DNA of 35,505 bases from Pseudomonadota bacterium (GTDB lineage: Bacteria; Pseudomonadota; Gammaproteobacteria; Burkholderiales; Chitinibacteraceae), in contig JAGTRM010000037.1 of the NCBI GenBank assembly GCA_018261735.1, positions 1 through 35,505 of the forward strand, read 5' to 3'. The translations under genes and the position numbers were made by a program. The notes beneath the pieces were generated by a model, which ran no database searches, had not been told where the DNA came from, and worked only from the letters and a program-made list of their open reading frames with translations. Numbering within the stretch: the first letter of the stretch is position 1; each line of letters begins with the position of its first letter. This document shows, in pieces, positions 1-7,937 of this stretch.

Positions 1-945
1 GGGCGCCACGGCTTCTTCAGCTGCTACGAAGCCTTCATCCACGTGGTCGACTCGATGTTCAACCAGCATGCCAAGTGGCTGAAGACCACGCGTGACATCC
101 ACTGGCGCAAGCCGCTGCCGTCGTTGAACTACCTGCTGACCAGCCATGTCTGGCGTCAGGATCACAACGGCTTCAGTCACCAGGACCCGGGCTTCATCGA
201 CCATGTGGTCAACAAGAAGGCCGAGGTGATCCGCGTCTACCTGCCGGCCGACGCCAACATGCTGCTTTCGATCACCGACCACGTGCTCCGGAGCCGTCAC
301 TACGTCAACGTCGTCATCGCCGGCAAACAGCCTGCATTGCAGTACCTGACCATGGACCAGGCGATCAAGCACTGCACCAAGGGCCTGGGCATCTGGGACT
401 GGGCCTCGAACGACCAGGGCGGCGAACCGGACGTGGTCATGGCCTGTGCCGGTGAAGTGCCGACCATGGAAGCGCTGGCCGCGACCGACCTGTTGCGCCA
501 GGAGTTCCCGGAACTGAAGATCCGCTTCGTCAACGTGGTCGACCTGATGACGCTGCAGCCGCAGAAGGAACACCCGCACGGCCTAAGTGATGCGGAGTTC
601 GACTCGATCTTCACCACCGACAAACCGATCATCTTCGCCTTCCACGGCTACCCGTGGCTGATCCACCGCCTGACCTACCGCCGCAACGGCCACGACAACC
701 TGCACGCGCGTGGCTATATCGAGGAAGGCAGCACCTCGACGCCGTTCGACATGGTGGTGATGAACAAGGCCGACCGCTTCAGCCTGGCGATCGACGTGAT
801 CGACCGCCTGCCGCAACTGAAGGGCCGCAGTGCCTACGCACGGCAGAAGTTCGAGGACAAGCTGATTGAGCACAAGCACTATATCAACGAGGTCGGCGAC
901 GACATGCCCGAGGTGAAGGATTTTTGTCACAATCGGGTGCGATGA
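1..945 (+). CDS. xfp: Phosphoketolase, C-terminal part (5' end outside window)
   Basis: The frame is open from base 1, so this is the 3' part of a longer gene; about 314 of the roughly 790 residues usual for the family are present. Xylulose-5-phosphate/fructose-6-phosphate phosphoketolase is a thiamine-diphosphate enzyme that splits the sugar phosphate to acetyl phosphate and glyceraldehyde 3-phosphate (or erythrose 4-phosphate). Family landmarks include [17 protein letters not shown] at the window edge, the [22 protein letters not shown] block, [16 protein letters not shown], and [18 protein letters not shown] near the end. In relatives that last block is followed by a short Trp-rich tail. 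Here it runs into CHNRVR and a stop, so the final few residues appear replaced at a recombination junction. A role downstream of arabinose breakdown fits, since AraD yields xylulose 5-phosphate. Identity is secure; activity with the altered tail is not known. Confidence 0.93.
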   Translation, partial: GRHGFFSCYEAFIHVVDSMFNQHAKWLKTTRDIHWRKPLPSLNYLLTSHVWRQDHNGFSHQDPGFIDHVVNKKAEVIRVYLPADANMLLSITDHVLRSRHYVNVVIAGKQPALQYLTMDQAIKHCTKGLGIWDWASNDQGGEPDVVMACAGEVPTMEALAATDLLRQEFPELKIRFVNVVDLMTLQPQKEHPHGLSDAEFDSIFTTDKPIIFAFHGYPWLIHRLTYRRNGHDNLHARGYIEEGSTSTPFDMVVMNKADRFSLAIDVIDRLPQLKGRSAYARQKFEDKLIEHKHYINEVGDDMPEVKDFCHNRVR

Positions 946-972
946 GGTAAGGGGATCTATATACAGATTGCG

Positions 973-1377
973 GATGTCGTTACCGGCAAACCCCGGCCTC
1001 TGCCGATGCGTGGCAAACATAGACCGTGACGGCGAAGCCGCTGGCTGCGGCGTAACGCGTTTCGATCGCTTTGCACAGGGTTGTGCGAAATCGTGCAGCA
1101 GCGCGACGATGCCGTCGCCGGTCATGCGCACGCCGCCTTCCTTACCGACTACGTCGCTGACGACTTCCACCAGTAAATCCACCCGCAGCACGGTTATTTC
1201 AAAATCGTCGCTTTCCAGTGCTGCAGCCAGGTCGATGTCGCGCGCGGCGGCTTCGCATTGCTGGTTGCGCGTGTTGTATTCGCTTCCGATGAGCCCGCGC
1301 TGGATGTTGGAGTTGACGATCGTCACCGCCAGATCGCTCGGCATGGCGACCGGATGGTTTTCCTGCTAGCGGCAGTC
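973..1377 (-). pseudogene. galK: galK 3' fragment, decayed duplicate
   Basis: This stretch aligns collinearly with 7933-8522, the region covering the last ~195 codons and stop of the intact galactokinase gene, in the same orientation. The match begins at the shared TGTCGTTACCGGCAAACCCC and ends at GCGGCAGTC (1369-1377). It has many substitutions and three internal deletions, by eye about 13, 57 and 116 bases, at least one of which breaks the frame, so no galactokinase reading frame survives. The catalytic N-terminal half is absent. The open frames across it (such as minus-strand 583-1344) are accidental. With the intact galK it forms two direct copies of a ~400-590 base sequence about 7 kb apart, flanking the TRAP cassette. 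It may be an old duplication or the remnant of a second galK brought in with the cassette. Confidence 0.87.
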
Positions 1378-1634
1378 ATTGCCGTAATGCAGTGTACTTT
1401 GTCGATGATTGATCCTGTTTTTTCTCAGCACGCCTGCGTCATACCAAAGGCCGAGGTGCTCTGACTTATGTTCAGGCGCTTTGCAGTTTTTACAGTTCCT
1501 TGCTAGCTCAAATCTACCAAACGGGTGTGTCCGACGGTTTCGGGCTACCCAAGAGATCTGGTTACGGTGAGCTGGCTCTAAAAATGACTCCAACTAAAAT
1601 TTTCATGGCATGTGTTGCGCATTTTATCTTCTTT

Positions 1635-1670
1635 GTGTATCGTTATACCAAGCTTAGTAAAACGATACAC
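1635..1670. promoter_or_regulatory. Perfect 10-base inverted repeat, possible operator
   Basis: GTGTATCGTT (1635-1644) and AACGATACAC (1661-1670) are exact reverse complements separated by 16 bases. This is about 195 bases upstream of dctP. Arms of this kind suit a dimeric regulator, and the LacI-type protein encoded at the end of the cassette is the obvious candidate. There is no T-run after the second arm, so a terminator is unlikely. Being an operator is inference; the repeat itself is seen directly. Confidence 0.5.
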
Positions 1671-1753
1671 TTGTGAGGAAGTAATCAAGATCAGCCCTGT
1701 GGAGTATTTGTCGGCACGAAGAATTTGAATAAGGCGCAGCAAGACGCTTAAGT

Positions 1754-1770
1754 CCAAACATTTCGTTTGG
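1754..1770. promoter_or_regulatory. Short inverted repeat upstream of dctP
   Basis: CCAAAC (1754-1759) and GTTTGG (1765-1770) are exact reverse complements around a 5-base centre. The site lies between the larger palindrome and the dctP ribosome site. It could be a second operator or a leader hairpin. It is short enough to be chance. Confidence 0.3.
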
Positions 1771-1864
1771 CATAAGGAGGTAACGGACCGCTATCCAAGC
1801 GTGTCAGTTACGTGATTGGTGCCCAAAACCAACCAATGGGCAAACTCAATGAGGAGGTTTTATC

Positions 1865-2890
1865 ATGCAATGCAGCAATTCCCGTCGTATCGCCCTGAAA
1901 ACCGCTTTTGCCGCATGCCTGGGCATTTCAACAATCTTCATGACAACCCCGAGTGCTGTTGCCGCTCCTGTAGTCAAGCTGCGCATGGCGTCATCACTCC
2001 CGGCAGATCAAAATTCGGCCCATTACGTCTGGTTTGAACGATTCCAGGCCAACCTCAAAGCTTCAGTGAATGATGCGGTCGAAGTCACTTTTTTTGCGAA
2101 TGGCATGCTGGGCAAAGAGGCTGATGTGGTCCAGCAAGTTCGGCTTGGTGCTTTGGACATGATGGTTTCCGGAACATCGATCTGGGCCACGCTGGTGCCG
2201 GAAGTGGGTGTGCTTGACCTTGGCTACCTGTTTGACAATAACGATCACGCTGGCCGTGCTCTTGACGGAAAAGCCGGAGAGGCACTTTCCGGAATATTGC
2301 TGAAGAAAGCCAACATCAAGACATTGGGCTATGGATTCAGTTTTGGTGCGCGCAATGTGTACAGCAAAAAACCCATCAAGACACAGGCCGATTTGCACGG
2401 TGTAAAAGTCCGTGTATTGCCGGCCCCCAACTTTATCGCGACCTTGAAAGCCATGGGTGCAACAGCGGTTCCCATGCCTGGTGGCGAAGTGTATTCGGGG
2501 TTGCAAATGGGCGTGATCGAGGGGGTTGAGCATGATGCGCCCTCAGTGCTGGCCAGCAAATATTATGAAGTTGCCAAATACTGCGCACTGACGCAACACA
2601 TCTACAACCCCATTGTCGTGGCGATGAACAGTGCCAGTTTTGAACGGATTCCTGCGCAATATAAAGCAGCTGTCCTTAAGGCAGCAGCAGAAGCAACCAG
2701 CTATGAGCGCATGCACGCTGCAGGGGCGGAATCGAAGGCGTTTGACCTGCTCAAAAAACAGGGTGTGACCGTTACTGCGGTTGATCGTGAAAGTTTCCGC
2801 AAGGCGGTAAAGCCGGTATGGGCTGAGTTTTCCAAACAGTATCCAGGCGTTCAGCCTGTGATGGATGCAGTCGAGGCGGCTCGCAAGTAA
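1865..2890 (+). CDS. dctP: TRAP transporter substrate-binding protein (DctP family)
   Basis: This is the periplasmic ligand-binding subunit of a tripartite ATP-independent (TRAP) importer, 341 residues, the usual length. An N-terminal signal peptide is visible: basic start, hydrophobic stretch, and a likely cut after AVA around residue 33. The mature part begins with a typical beta strand (VKLRMASSLP) and contains the family's GVKVRVLPAPNF segment. The Arg in that segment (about residue 183) corresponds to the one that normally holds a ligand carboxylate, so an organic acid such as a uronate or aldonate is the default ligand. The start is set by GAGGAGG about 7 bases upstream of the ATG. The fused permease gene follows after 138 bases containing a strong hairpin. 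The exact substrate cannot be read from sequence; the neighbouring mutarotase and dehydrogenase point to a sugar derivative. Confidence 0.9.
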   Translation: MQCSNSRRIALKTAFAACLGISTIFMTTPSAVAAPVVKLRMASSLPADQNSAHYVWFERFQANLKASVNDAVEVTFFANGMLGKEADVVQQVRLGALDMMVSGTSIWATLVPEVGVLDLGYLFDNNDHAGRALDGKAGEALSGILLKKANIKTLGYGFSFGARNVYSKKPIKTQADLHGVKVRVLPAPNFIATLKAMGATAVPMPGGEVYSGLQMGVIEGVEHDAPSVLASKYYEVAKYCALTQHIYNPIVVAMNSASFERIPAQYKAAVLKAAAEATSYERMHAAGAESKAFDLLKKQGVTVTAVDRESFRKAVKPVWAEFSKQYPGVQPVMDAVEAARK

Positions 2891-2908
2891 TTCTCCTCGT
2901 TGCACCGG

Positions 2909-2968
2909 TCAGTGCTGCCCGCTCAATTGTTGCGACTCCTCACGCACAGTAGAGCGGGCAGCCACTGA
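2909..2968 (+). other. Intercistronic hairpin between dctP and dctQM
   Basis: TCAGTGCTGCCCGCTC (2909-2924) pairs with GAGCGGGCAGCCACTGA (2952-2968) through 16 pairs with one bulged base and a 27-base loop. There is no T-run behind it, so it is more likely to stabilise or process the transcript, or reduce read-through, than to terminate fully. Hairpins in this position are common after genes for abundant binding proteins, where they raise the ratio of binding protein to permease. Confidence 0.6.
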
Positions 2969-3028
2969 ACGTGTCATCACCGCTTCCCGGCCAAGCTCCG
3001 GGATCCACCACTAATCTAAGGAACGTTC

Positions 3029-4954
3029 ATGACTGCGCACACGCATGCCGAACCTCTCGACGAGTCCTTGACCGCGCACGACGCGGAGGTTGTCTCGTCA
3101 CATCCCGCGAAACCAGTATTTTTCTTGAGCGCGGCAAACCAAGGCTTAACCAAGGCAACAGCAACCATCGGAGCCATTGCTCTGGCTGTCAATGTGCTTG
3201 TTGTTTTCGCCTCAATTTTCTGGCGTTATGCCCTGAATGAGCCTGTGGAGTGGGCCGAAGAAGTTGCTCGCGCACTGATGGTGACGATCATCTTTTGCGG
3301 TGCCGCAACATCCATGGGCAAAGGTCGCCATATCGGGGTTGATCTGTTCCTGGGCTGGTTGCCGGATCACGCAAGAGCCTATGTGGCTCACGGGAGCCGC
3401 TGGATTTTGCTCGTTGTCTCATTCGGGCTGACGTTATCCAGTATTGATCTGGTCACAGCATCCTTGGCACAAACGACTTCGACCGGATTGCCGCAGGTCA
3501 TTTATGTCCTGCCTGTGGTATTGGGTGCCTTGGTAATGACCTCCATAGCACTGGAACATTCTCTGCAAGCGCAAGTGAAGCAGGTTGTCATCAGTCTTGT
3601 TGGTGTCGTGATGCTTGCATTGATCGGATTTGTTGTTCTCAAAACGATACCAGAAGGTTTGTCCGGCCCAGGCATCCTGATGCTTTCCTGCTTCATCCTG
3701 GGCGTGGTTGCCGGAGTTCCGATTGCCTTTACGCTGGGCATATCGGCAATGACCTTCTTTGTCACCAATCCTAATTTGCCTTTTGTCTTTTTTGCCCAGC
3801 AGGTCTCGGCAGGGGTAGACCACTTTGTTTTGCTCTCCATCCCGTTTTTCCTGCTGGCAGGTGCGGCCATGGAAGTCAACGGCATGTCATCCCGCCTGGT
3901 TGAGCTGATTGTGCGTTGCATGGGGCGGTTCCGGGGTGGTCTGAACATGACCATCGTGGTAGCCATTGCCTTTTTCTCTGGGATTTCCGGTTCCAAGCTT
4001 GCTGATATTGCCGCAGTGGGAGGCGTGCTGATGCCTGCAGTGCGCCGTGCCCGCCAAAGCAGTAAAGATGCCGCAGGCTTGTTCGCAGCATCTGCCGTCA
4101 TGGCGGAGACTATCCCTCCTTGCGTCAACATGATTGTCATGGGCTTTGTCGCCAATATTTCTATCGGGGCGCTTTTTATTGCAGGCCTGGTTCCTGCTGC
4201 CTGTTTGTTGCTGTTGCTGATCATTGCCAGCGTGGTTTTCGGCAAACGGATCAATGTTGAACACGCATATCCAGTACGCATGCCAATGAAGCAATTGTTG
4301 CTTGGGGCGGGTATTGGTCTTGCCATGGTCATCATGATTGGTCGCGGAGTAATGGCGGGTATCGCAACGTCAACCGAAATATCTTCCTTTGCTGTGGTTT
4401 ATGCGATTGTTGTCGGTCGCCTTGCGTTCCGTGAACTGACATTCAAAGCCACTGTAAAGCTCTTTGTTGATACCGCATCCATGTCGGGCATGCTGTTGTT
4501 TATTGTTGCCGCAGCAACCAGTCTTTCTTATGCGCTGACCATGGAAATGATTCCGCAGAAAATAGCTGAAGCATTGGTGTCGCTTGGCAATAATTATGGT
4601 TCCGGTATTTTTCTTATTCTTTCAATTGTAATGGTTGCAATTTTTGGAGCGGTACTGGAAGGGGCTCCTGCGCTGATCATATTTGCGCCTATTTTGGTGC
4701 CAATTGGGGTTCAATTGGGCTTTGATCCTCTGCATTTTGCAACAGTACTTATTTTGGCGATGGGCTTGGGCTTGTTTTCGCCACCGATCGGGCTGGGGCT
4801 TTACACCACCTGCGCCATTTGCGGTGTATCAATGAAAGATGTCATTCGCCCCATGTTCAAATACTGGGTAATCATAACAATTGGTTTGTTTATCGTTGCA
4901 TTTGTACCATTTCTGACCGTTTGGTTGCCAAAGGCAATGGGTTATGGCGTTTGA
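3029..4954 (+). CDS. dctQM: Fused TRAP transporter permease (DctQ-DctM)
   Basis: At 641 residues this is a natural fusion of the small (DctQ, about residues 35-190, four predicted membrane spans) and large (DctM, about residues 200-641) TRAP membrane subunits, as in the SiaQM type. DctQ landmarks include WRYALNEPVEWAEEVARALM and GRHIGVDLFL. DctM landmarks are VAGVPIAFTLGISA, FFLLAGAAMEVNGMS, SGISGSKLADIAAVGGVLMPA, IPPCVNMIVMGFV and the C-terminal FSPPIGLGLYTTCAICGVS. It moves the ligand delivered by the binding protein across the inner membrane, driven by a sodium or proton gradient. The ATG is preceded by AAGGAA. The first ~35 residues are hydrophilic and cytoplasmic. Base composition is AT-richer than the ara/gal genes, like its cassette neighbours. 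Confidence 0.92.
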   Translation: MTAHTHAEPLDESLTAHDAEVVSSHPAKPVFFLSAANQGLTKATATIGAIALAVNVLVVFASIFWRYALNEPVEWAEEVARALMVTIIFCGAATSMGKGRHIGVDLFLGWLPDHARAYVAHGSRWILLVVSFGLTLSSIDLVTASLAQTTSTGLPQVIYVLPVVLGALVMTSIALEHSLQAQVKQVVISLVGVVMLALIGFVVLKTIPEGLSGPGILMLSCFILGVVAGVPIAFTLGISAMTFFVTNPNLPFVFFAQQVSAGVDHFVLLSIPFFLLAGAAMEVNGMSSRLVELIVRCMGRFRGGLNMTIVVAIAFFSGISGSKLADIAAVGGVLMPAVRRARQSSKDAAGLFAASAVMAETIPPCVNMIVMGFVANISIGALFIAGLVPAACLLLLLIIASVVFGKRINVEHAYPVRMPMKQLLLGAGIGLAMVIMIGRGVMAGIATSTEISSFAVVYAIVVGRLAFRELTFKATVKLFVDTASMSGMLLFIVAAATSLSYALTMEMIPQKIAEALVSLGNNYGSGIFLILSIVMVAIFGAVLEGAPALIIFAPILVPIGVQLGFDPLHFATVLILAMGLGLFSPPIGLGLYTTCAICGVSMKDVIRPMFKYWVIITIGLFIVAFVPFLTVWLPKAMGYGV

Positions 4955-5014
4955 TGTTGCAAGACAATTAATCCTCGAAATATAGATATCGCATATCAGT
5001 GAATTGCAAACCAA

Positions 5015-5050
5015 GGGCAGGCCGCCCCAGGTCAGGGGAGAGGCATGCCC
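5015..5050 (+). other. Intercistronic hairpin before SDR gene
   Basis: GGGCA (5015-5019) pairs with TGCCC (5046-5050), GCC with GGC, and CCCC (5025-5028) with GGGG (5035-5038), leaving a 6-base loop. It sits in the 176-base gap between the permease and the dehydrogenase. No T-run follows. It probably acts as a stability or processing element; a promoter between it and the next gene is possible but not clear. Confidence 0.45.
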
Positions 5051-5130
5051 GAAAACCTCGCAGGCGTGTAACTGGAATTCAATTAATACAGTTCATTTCT
5101 GCACCTAACAACATAATTAAGGAGCAAAAA

Positions 5131-5892
5131 ATGGGATCACTCGTCGGTAAGCGCGCACTGGTCACTGGCGCAGAACAGGGTATTGGCAAGGCTGTGGCGG
5201 AAGGCCTGCTCAGGGCAGGTTGTGACATCGCGATTCACTATTTCATGGGCGAAGAAGGGCCGCAAGAATTGGTTGCACTGGCCAAATCGCTCGGGCGCAA
5301 AGCCGATTATTTCCGCGCCGACCTGACCCGGGAAGCTGATGCCGTTGAAATGGTGAAGAACGCGGCCGAATTCCTGGGTGGACTGGATGTGCTCGTCAAT
5401 AACGTCGGCGGCTTGGTCGAGCGCAGATCGCTGGAACGGGTGGATTTGCCTTTCTGGCAGAAAGTGATTGATATCAACATGACCACGATGATGATCGTGA
5501 CCCGGGAAGCGGTTCCTCACCTGGCCGAGTCTAAAGGCGCGTCGATCGTCAATCTGGCCTCGTTGGCCGGCAGAAAGGGCGGGCATGGCGGGTCGCTGAT
5601 TTACTCGATGACCAAGGGTGCTGTCCTGACCTTTACCCGAGCACTGGCCAGCGAGCTTGGTCCCAGAGGAATTCGTGTCAATGCCGTAGCGCCTGGCCTG
5701 ATTCTCGGTACGCGCTTCCACAATACCCATACCACCCAGCAATCTGCTGACGAGACGATTAAAGACATTCCGTTGGCGCGGGCCGGTGATGTGTATGACA
5801 TTGCTCGACCGATCGTTTTCCTGGCATCGGAATACGATGGCTTCATCAACGGTGAAACCATTGATATCAATGGCGGGGTGTATTGCGCTTAA
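5131..5892 (+). CDS. Short-chain dehydrogenase/reductase, probable sugar dehydrogenase
   Basis: This is a classical SDR of 253 residues. The Rossmann dinucleotide-binding motif TGAEQGIG is at 12-19, NNVGG at 90-94, the catalytic Asn in DIN at about 116, Ser144, and Tyr158-x-x-x-Lys162; PGL follows at 188-190. All catalytic residues are present. The ATG at 5131 is chosen because AAGGAG lies 7 bases upstream; an in-frame upstream extension to 4999 lacks a ribosome site and runs through the intercistronic hairpin. It is cytoplasmic and uses NAD(H) or NADP(H). Placed between a TRAP permease and a sugar mutarotase, it most plausibly oxidises a sugar or uronic acid at C1, but FabG-like reductases look similar, so the substrate is inference. 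Confidence 0.88.
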   Translation: MGSLVGKRALVTGAEQGIGKAVAEGLLRAGCDIAIHYFMGEEGPQELVALAKSLGRKADYFRADLTREADAVEMVKNAAEFLGGLDVLVNNVGGLVERRSLERVDLPFWQKVIDINMTTMMIVTREAVPHLAESKGASIVNLASLAGRKGGHGGSLIYSMTKGAVLTFTRALASELGPRGIRVNAVAPGLILGTRFHNTHTTQQSADETIKDIPLARAGDVYDIARPIVFLASEYDGFINGETIDINGGVYCA

Positions 5893-5908
5893 GCGCCATC
5901 CTTGGGTA

Positions 5909-5938
5909 GCCGCTCTCCTCGGGTAAACGGGGGGCGGC
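5909..5938 (+). other. Intercistronic hairpin before mutarotase gene
   Basis: GCCGC (5909-5913) pairs with GCGGC (5934-5938), and TCTCC with GGGGG through a mix of G-C and G-U pairs, leaving a loop of about 10 bases. It lies in the 80-base gap between the dehydrogenase and the mutarotase. No T-run follows, so it is probably not a full terminator. Confidence 0.4.
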
Positions 5939-5972
5939 AGTCGAATCAAAGTTGATAAAGGGGAGAGCATTC

Positions 5973-6410
5973 ATGCTTAAAACCAAGCTTCTGCATCCTG
6001 ATATTCTCAGAGTGCTGGGTAGTTCCGGCCACTTTTCACGCATTCTCATTGCTGACGGAAACTTTCCTGTGCAATCCCTTGCCGGGCCCAACGCCACCAA
6101 GGTATTCCTGAATCTCACAGCGGGTATCCCCAAGGCCACCGAGGTGCTTGCGGTGTTGGCCGACATGATCCCGATCCAGGCGGCAACACGGATGGAGATT
6201 CCCAATGGCGAACAGGCGCCGATCATCGAGGAGTACCGGCAGCTGTTGCCGCAGAACCTCGTTATTGACCATCTGGAACGCTATGCCTTCTATGATGCCG
6301 TGAGTTCACCGCTCACAACCTTGATCATCGCCACGGGCGAGACCCGCCGCTTTGCCAATCTGTTGTTGACCATTGGTGTGGTGAAGCTGGAGCAGAGCGA
6401 GTGTTACTGA
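5973..6410 (+). CDS. RbsD/FucU-family sugar mutarotase
   Basis: This is a 145-residue cytoplasmic protein of the RbsD/FucU fold, the usual length for the FucU branch. The catalytic pattern is intact: His20 in SSGHFSRILIADGNFP and Asp28 in the same block. Known members interconvert anomers of L-fucose (FucU) or ring forms of D-ribose (RbsD). The ATG at 5973 follows AAGGGGAG at about 7 bases; an in-frame TTG at 5952 would lie inside the spacing before that site and is not favoured. Its place behind an SDR suggests it presents the right anomer of the imported sugar or uronic acid to the dehydrogenase. The substrate is unknown. No fucose kinase, isomerase or aldolase is nearby, so a standard fucose pathway is not supported. 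Confidence 0.85.
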   Translation: MLKTKLLHPDILRVLGSSGHFSRILIADGNFPVQSLAGPNATKVFLNLTAGIPKATEVLAVLADMIPIQAATRMEIPNGEQAPIIEEYRQLLPQNLVIDHLERYAFYDAVSSPLTTLIIATGETRRFANLLLTIGVVKLEQSECY

Positions 6411-6448
6411 AAAGATCTCGGCACATGGATGCGGCCTCTTCAAGGCAA

Positions 6449-6474
6449 CTACCCTGATGCACGCAGGGGCGTAG
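6449..6474 (+). other. Imperfect hairpin downstream of mutarotase gene
   Basis: CTACCCTG and CAGGGGCGTAG form an imperfect stem around ATGCACG, 40 bases after the mutarotase stop. A T-run is missing. It could mark the end of the TRAP-SDR-mutarotase transcript. This is weak evidence. Confidence 0.3.
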
Positions 6475-6655
6475 AAAACCATGCATTTCTTGCGGAATAC
6501 CTTTGATAAACAGGCGGAATTACTCGTCAGATGTAATGTAAAAAATTCGCATCTTGACTATCGATGCCAGAAGGGATGAGCAGTCGCCCCCGCACTTGAT
6601 AAAGTGATATTATTTTGCCAGATATTATAATTCACATTATTTAAGGGTGTCTTTC

Positions 6656-7702
6656 GTGGCCAGAATTCAAGACGTCGCATTGCGTGCCGGCGTGTCAGTC
6701 AGTTCAGTCTCTAATGTTCTAAACGGCCGAACGAATAAAATGGGGAAAGATACGCTTGAAAGAATTGAGCTGGCAATAAGTGAATTGAATTTTCGGCCGA
6801 ATAGAGTGGCGAGGCAATTGAAAACCGGGCATGCTGCATTGATCGGCATGCTTGTTCCATCGATTGCCAACCCCATGTTTGCATCTCTGGCGCGCGAAGT
6901 TGAAATTGCTGCCAGGAGTGAATACGGATATAGAATTTTGCTGGGGAATACCTATCGGCAAAAAGAAGAGGAACAGGTATTTTTGGATGATTTGTTATCT
7001 CATGGGGTGCGTGGCGTAATTGTTGTTTCTTCCTTGGCGGAGCAAAGTCATTTTAAAACTGCTATTGATTCAGGTTTGGTCATGGTTAATTATGATAGAA
7101 GAGCCGTGGAGGTTAAAAATGGCTGCCCATTGACTGATAATATTTCAATGAATAACTTTGAGGCAGGAAGAATTGCTGCACGTCATCTGATTGATCATGG
7201 CTGCAAACGGATTGCGTTTACGACTGCATCAGGAAAAACTATTAGCCGTGTCGACAAGATCGAAGGTTTTATGGCTGCGGCCAAGGATGCTGGGCTAACT
7301 GATGATGCCTTCGTGATAGAAGGTAAAGCTCAATCTGAGTATGGCGATACCGAAATGGCGGATCTTGGTAAAAAGTTGGCTGAAGAAATTAGTGCTATGA
7401 AGAACAGGCCGGACGGTATTGTTGCCGTTAATGACATGATGGCAATTGGCTTGATTTCCGGCTTCAGGGGTTGCGGGATAAAAGTGCCCGATGATATCTC
7501 GCTGGTTGGGATTGAGGATATATTCTTGTCGTCTTTGGTTAGTCCTGCAATTACCTCGGTCAGGCCGCCGATTGCAGAGATGGCAAAGCTGATGGTTGAT
7601 AGACTCATCGCAAGGCTATCAAACCCGTCGATACCGGCGGAAGATTTTTTGTTTACGCCAGTATTGATTGCCAGAGAATCGGTGATATCACGCGTAAAGT
7701 AA
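6656..7702 (+). CDS. LacI-family transcriptional regulator
   Basis: This is a 348-residue regulator of the LacI/GalR type. The N-terminal helix-turn-helix and hinge are plain: ARIQDVALRAGVSVSSVSNV followed by RPNRVARQLKTG. The periplasmic-binding-protein-like effector domain follows, with SLVGIEDI and PAITSVRPPI near the end. I place the start at GTG 6656, giving the usual short lead into the helix-turn-helix and sitting 8-9 bases behind TAAGGG; GTG at 6647 overlaps that site. A TATAAT at 6626-6631 is a possible -10 box. The gene follows the TRAP cassette in the same direction after a 245-base gap, so it probably has its own promoter and controls the cassette in response to its substrate. It has the lowest GC of the region, consistent with transfer. 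Confidence 0.9.
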   Translation: MARIQDVALRAGVSVSSVSNVLNGRTNKMGKDTLERIELAISELNFRPNRVARQLKTGHAALIGMLVPSIANPMFASLAREVEIAARSEYGYRILLGNTYRQKEEEQVFLDDLLSHGVRGVIVVSSLAEQSHFKTAIDSGLVMVNYDRRAVEVKNGCPLTDNISMNNFEAGRIAARHLIDHGCKRIAFTTASGKTISRVDKIEGFMAAAKDAGLTDDAFVIEGKAQSEYGDTEMADLGKKLAEEISAMKNRPDGIVAVNDMMAIGLISGFRGCGIKVPDDISLVGIEDIFLSSLVSPAITSVRPPIAEMAKLMVDRLIARLSNPSIPAEDFLFTPVLIARESVISRVK

Positions 7703-7937
7703 CGCGGAATGAAAATCCGAAATTGGGTGGGACATTCTTTATCTCCGGCGGATTTATGACCTGTTCCCCGATACATCCGATCCGGTTGTTGGCCCGGATC
7801 GGTCAACGGGTCTTTGTTGAGTCAACAGCGGTCGACGAGCAGTCGACTGGTTCTGTGTACCCGAATGACCGGAATCTCGGGCTTCCTCATCGTGCCGCTG
7901 CTGCTCCCGGATTCCGCTTTGCTACATATGGGTGTCG
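7703..7937. other. Intergenic region between convergent lacI-type gene and galK
   Basis: No gene is seen. GATCCGG (7779-7785) and CCGGATC (7794-7800) form an exact inverted repeat. A second stem-loop at 7873-7919 pairs CGGAATCTCGGG with CCCGGATTCCG (one bulge, loop of about 24 bases). Either could end transcription from one side, but neither has a T-run. The right edge of the TRAP cassette falls in or near this region, since homology to the galK remnant starts at about 7933. Confidence 0.45.

Larger units (their letters stand above)
1378..1864. other. Non-coding stretch upstream of TRAP genes
   Basis: This 487-base, AT-richer region lies between the galK remnant and dctP. I see no convincing gene. 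A 75-codon minus-strand frame at 1366-1593 starts without a visible ribosome site and resembles nothing I know. The promoter-proximal part holds two inverted repeats, listed separately. A purine-rich AAGGAGG at 1773-1779 has no suitable start codon at the right distance. The real ribosome site of dctP is GAGGAGG at 1851-1857. Confidence 0.5.

Noticed and set aside
583..1344. Long minus-strand frame of 253 codons across phosphoketolase and the galK remnant
   Set aside because: It is out of frame with galactokinase and runs antisense to phosphoketolase; protein composition is unlike either, so it is accidental.
1366..1593. 75-codon minus-strand frame in the gap before dctP
   Set aside because: No ribosome site, no recognisable family, and it overlaps the galK remnant end. 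I list the region as non-coding.
6605..6635. Dyad GTGATATTAT ... ATTATAATTCAC upstream of the LacI-type gene as an autoregulatory operator
   Set aside because: The arms are AT-rich and match only with a one-base gap, so chance is likely.
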